The notes beneath the pieces were generated by a model. That model was not told where the DNA came from, made no database searches, and saw only the letters and a list, made by a program, of their open reading frames with translations. A stretch of 64,000 nucleotides of DNA, taken from assembly GCA_020091685.1 (NCBI GenBank), contig CM034613.1, forward strand, positions 13,956,169 through 14,020,168. The letters run 5' to 3'. This document shows positions 61,131-64,000 of this stretch, piece by piece. Both the position numbers and the translations under genes were made by a program. Positions within the stretch are counted from its first letter, which is position 1. Every line of letters starts with the position of its first letter. This stretch comes from Lutjanus erythropterus. Its lineage: Eukaryota; Chordata; Actinopteri; Lutjaniformes; Lutjanidae.

Positions 61131-62768
61131 ACTGCATAAACAGTGTATTGTGATGATGCAAACAAACTCTCAGTGGGCACATAGTGGATGGTGCTGTTGG
61201 AGTTTTTCACACCGAAAGGTATTTTTAAATTTTTGAACCATCATATATGTAAAAGGGATGAATGTGGAAGAAATGTTGTAACAAGAGAGTGTAGTACTTT
61301 ATAGTTTTATCATACAGCACAAAGACAGGGCAGTCAAGGATATTTTGGCCCAAAATACTGGAGGCTTGAATTCAAGTAATCTGCTAGAATGTAAAATCTT
61401 CCAGTAATAAAGTAAAACAGATGTGTTTTTACCTTGACCACTATGTATTTTAGGGGTTTTTGGGGACTGATGACAACAAGGATAATTGGACTTTGTTTGC
61501 TTGTGGTGATTCTTCTTTAATTGATTTAAAAAAGAAAAAATCTGCAGAGTTGGCCTCAGTGATAAACTGATTGATGAGAGTTCTAGAGCTACAATATTAC
61601 TTCAGTTTCTTGGGAATATTCAGCACTTATTATGTTTAATCATTTCTGAGCGTAAAAGTGTCAAGTGTTTGTGTAAAAGTGAATAGTGAAAGAGAGTATG
61701 AAAGAATGGAAATGCAAATATATAATACAAAAAAATGTATGAATGTTTGTAGAAAATAGTTTAATTTCACTTTATCTAATGAAATACAAAAGTGAAAACA
61801 GGCAGGAAGAAAAAATCTCATTCCATTTTATTGATATGATCATCATTATAAATATCATTACCATTATCATTGTTATTAACTAAATGAATTCACCTTCAAT
61901 TTTGATCTGTGTAAAAAAAAAAATCATTGAGCACCATCAAAGTTCATAAATAGCATTGTTTGTTATTCTGTGCCAACATTTGGGTAATTTACCCCCCTGA
62001 TCTGATCTAATTCATCACATGCTGAGTGTAAACTGGGATTCATTTCCACCATTGTCACATTATGCCTCTGTCCAGCAGGACTCCAAATGACAATGTACAA
62101 AAGAAAAAAAAAAAAAGAAGTCATTATAACTTTATCAGGAGAACAATAATAACAATAACCATACTTATAATAACAACAATTTCCCATAGCAATGATAATA
62201 ATTAAAGAATTGCACCATATTGTTGGAAACTGTACCGCTTATTGCAGCTCTGCTCATATTCAACAACAAATGTACTGGAATGTTTGTGAGATAAAACATC
62301 ACGTTTTTTTAAGAAATATTTTCCCGTCTGACTGCTTGCACTGAAAGAAAAAAAAATATTGCCTTTGAATCAAGTTGCAGTTACAGTAGCTGCATACAAA
62401 TGTAAAAAAAATGATTCTAGTTTTTGTACCAGAAAGAACCATCTTTGTTTTTAGATGTCGCCTCCAGCAGCCTCATGTTAAGCCTGACTTTCGAGGACAT
62501 AATCTCTGCTAAACAAACACTAATCATAAATCCTATCTGTGCATATTCAAAAGTCTGCATCAACTGATACTAACACTGTGCATAAGGGATGTGTTGTTAT
62601 ACTGTGACCCATCCCAAAAGGAGGCGAGTGTAATACCTGCAAGCGAACACGGTCATCTTTAGAGTTTAAATGGGTGATGGGAATCCTCTTAGTAATAAGG
62701 CTAGGTATCGTAAATTTGATTTGCTTTTCTTTTCAGTACCTTATTTTGAAAAAGCCTTTTCTATTGCA
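61131..62768. other. AT-rich intergenic sequence
   Basis: AT-rich, with A-runs at 61913-61922 and 62103-62115 and AATAAC/AATAAT simple sequence at 62145-62205. No exon or RNA gene is recognised. Confidence 0.5.
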
Positions 62769-63143
62769 GTGGGGTTGTATGAGGCAATAATCGATAGTCG
62801 GTGTATTACCAGGGAAGCAGACAGGTACACTGTGTTCACCATGTAAACTGTCATTATATTAGCCAAATATCGCTCTCCCCAAACCAAACATACTCCATTA
62901 AGGAAATCAATCATTTTACCTCATATAACGTGGGAGTTGCTGATCTACAGAAATATATGGTTTATATAATGGCAGTTTCCCATCAGAAAAGGCTGTCTGA
63001 CAGTGAGGTAAAACGGTGAAAATATTTATCGATTGTCTCAGGCGGGCTTTTTTTTTAACTGGCTAAAGTATGTTGTTGCTGAGCATGTCCAAGGGACACT
63101 GACTGTTGTAGTAGTATAGTACTAGTATTTCATACAACCCCAC
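62769..63143. mobile_element. Fold-back element family A, copy 3
   Basis: GTGGGGTTGTATGAGG at 62769 and CATACAACCCCAC at 63131-63143 are clean terminal inverted repeats. The inside shares CATTAAGGAAATCAAT, TTTTACCTCA and GTGGGAGTTGC with 9062-9713. It is 375 bp, non-coding, and the shortest and cleanest copy in the window. Confidence 0.7.
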
Positions 63144-64000
63144 TTCAAATAATCTCTACTATCCCTTAAACAAAAGAAGCCAAAATTCTCAAACGTTGTT
63201 GGCAAAACAAAGGCAACAGTACAAAAACTTTGCCTTAATAAAATAGTCTATAATTAGTAACATTTGGCTTAAAATCTGGAACAACTTGATCAGAGAGTAA
63301 GAAAACAAGGTTGCAAATCTGTCTAGACATTCAGTGCCAGCTTGCTTTTAATACAATGTGCAGTTTGCACGTTTTAGGCAGTAATAAAGAAGAGTGAGGT
63401 TCGATACCCAGCCCTGTTTAGTGGTAGAAAGGAAATCAGAAAAATACTGCATAGCCGAATATTAATAACTTTGTCACACCGAAAAGAATGACATTCAGAA
63501 TAAAACTTTTTGAGCAAATGTATTTCAGAGACGATGAATTTCTGGGTAAACTGAGACACAGATTTCAAAAAGAATCAGACAGCAGTTCAGCTGGAGTCGT
63601 CCAGTTAAAGGAGAGGAAGGAAGGAGGGATGTTTTTTTCTTTTTAATATCTGGGATGTGAGAGAGGAGAGGTGGGAGGGAAGTCGCTGATGAGTCTCTTT
63701 GTATATTTCCCTTCTCTATGTGAGATTGAAGGTATGTTGTTAATCTCTGGACACAGAACAGTACATGTAAATAGTTAACATACAAATACACATTTTCCTG
63801 ATTTCAGTTTCTAGGGCCTTTATCGTTTATTTCCTCTCTTTTGTGGCACATACAAACCACCCAAAACTTAACACATCTATCCCACATTTCTTCCGTCTTT
63901 TCTCCAGTCGCTCTTTCCTCCTCCTCCTCTTGCATTTCTTCAGCCTCGGCCCTCGTTCCCTCTCTTTCTGTCCCTCTGTGGCAGTCTGTCAATCACCCCG
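63144..64000. other. Window end: possible 3' end of an unseen minus-strand gene
   Basis: No coding exon is recognised. A minus-strand AATAAA (plus TTTATT at 63826-63831) follows purine-rich minus-strand sequence at 63832-64000 with a 62-codon Glu-rich frame. This would be compatible with a 3' UTR of a gene lying beyond the right edge, but there is no direct support. Confidence 0.25.

Overview
The window is vertebrate nuclear DNA, most likely from a percomorph-type teleost. The genes are split by GT-AG introns, and the introns and spacers are AT-rich, with dinucleotide microsatellites and many short palindromic-ended interspersed repeats of kinds common in fish genomes. Three protein genes can be read exon by exon: acin1 (plus strand), ajuba (minus strand) and mrpl52 (plus strand). 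Human ACIN1, AJUBA and MRPL52 all lie in 14q11.2, so the window looks like a conserved syntenic block. Species and acin1 paralogue (a or b) cannot be fixed from the sequence. No rRNA, tRNA, CRISPR or bacterial-type feature was seen.

Region 1-31.5 kb: acin1, an auxiliary exon-junction-complex and splicing factor. Seventeen coding exons (1161 to 30360) join in phase to about 1257 codons: an N-terminal SAP domain, a long acidic, proline-rich and charged coiled-coil exon, the conserved GRKRRWG block, an RRM, an Arg/Glu/Asp tract, the RNPS1-SAP18-binding motif and an RS-like tail. A second promoter with its own first coding exon (8441-8466) sits in the intron after exon 6. It splices in phase to exon 7 and would give a short isoform of about 605 residues without the SAP domain. 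The introns hold several MITE-like elements.

Region 31.6-44.45 kb: ajuba, tail-to-tail with acin1. A non-coding first exon near 44.34-44.42 kb, a long preLIM exon (42902-41309) and seven short exons encode about 736 residues ending in three LIM domains. The 63-nt exon 4 is bracketed by complementary (CT/CA)n and (GT/GA)n tracts.

Region 44.45-48.3 kb: intergenic, with an orphan CpG-rich island (about 46.54-46.96 kb) and a 27-codon ORF at 45365. Region 48.36-50.58 kb: mrpl52, five exons, 129 residues, a large-subunit mitoribosomal protein.

Region 50.6-64 kb: no gene recognised. It holds local duplications, including two copies of an exon-like block, a degenerate minisatellite, nested MITE-like elements and simple repeats. 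A minus-strand polyadenylation hexamer at 63.83 kb could mark the 3' end of a gene beyond the window.
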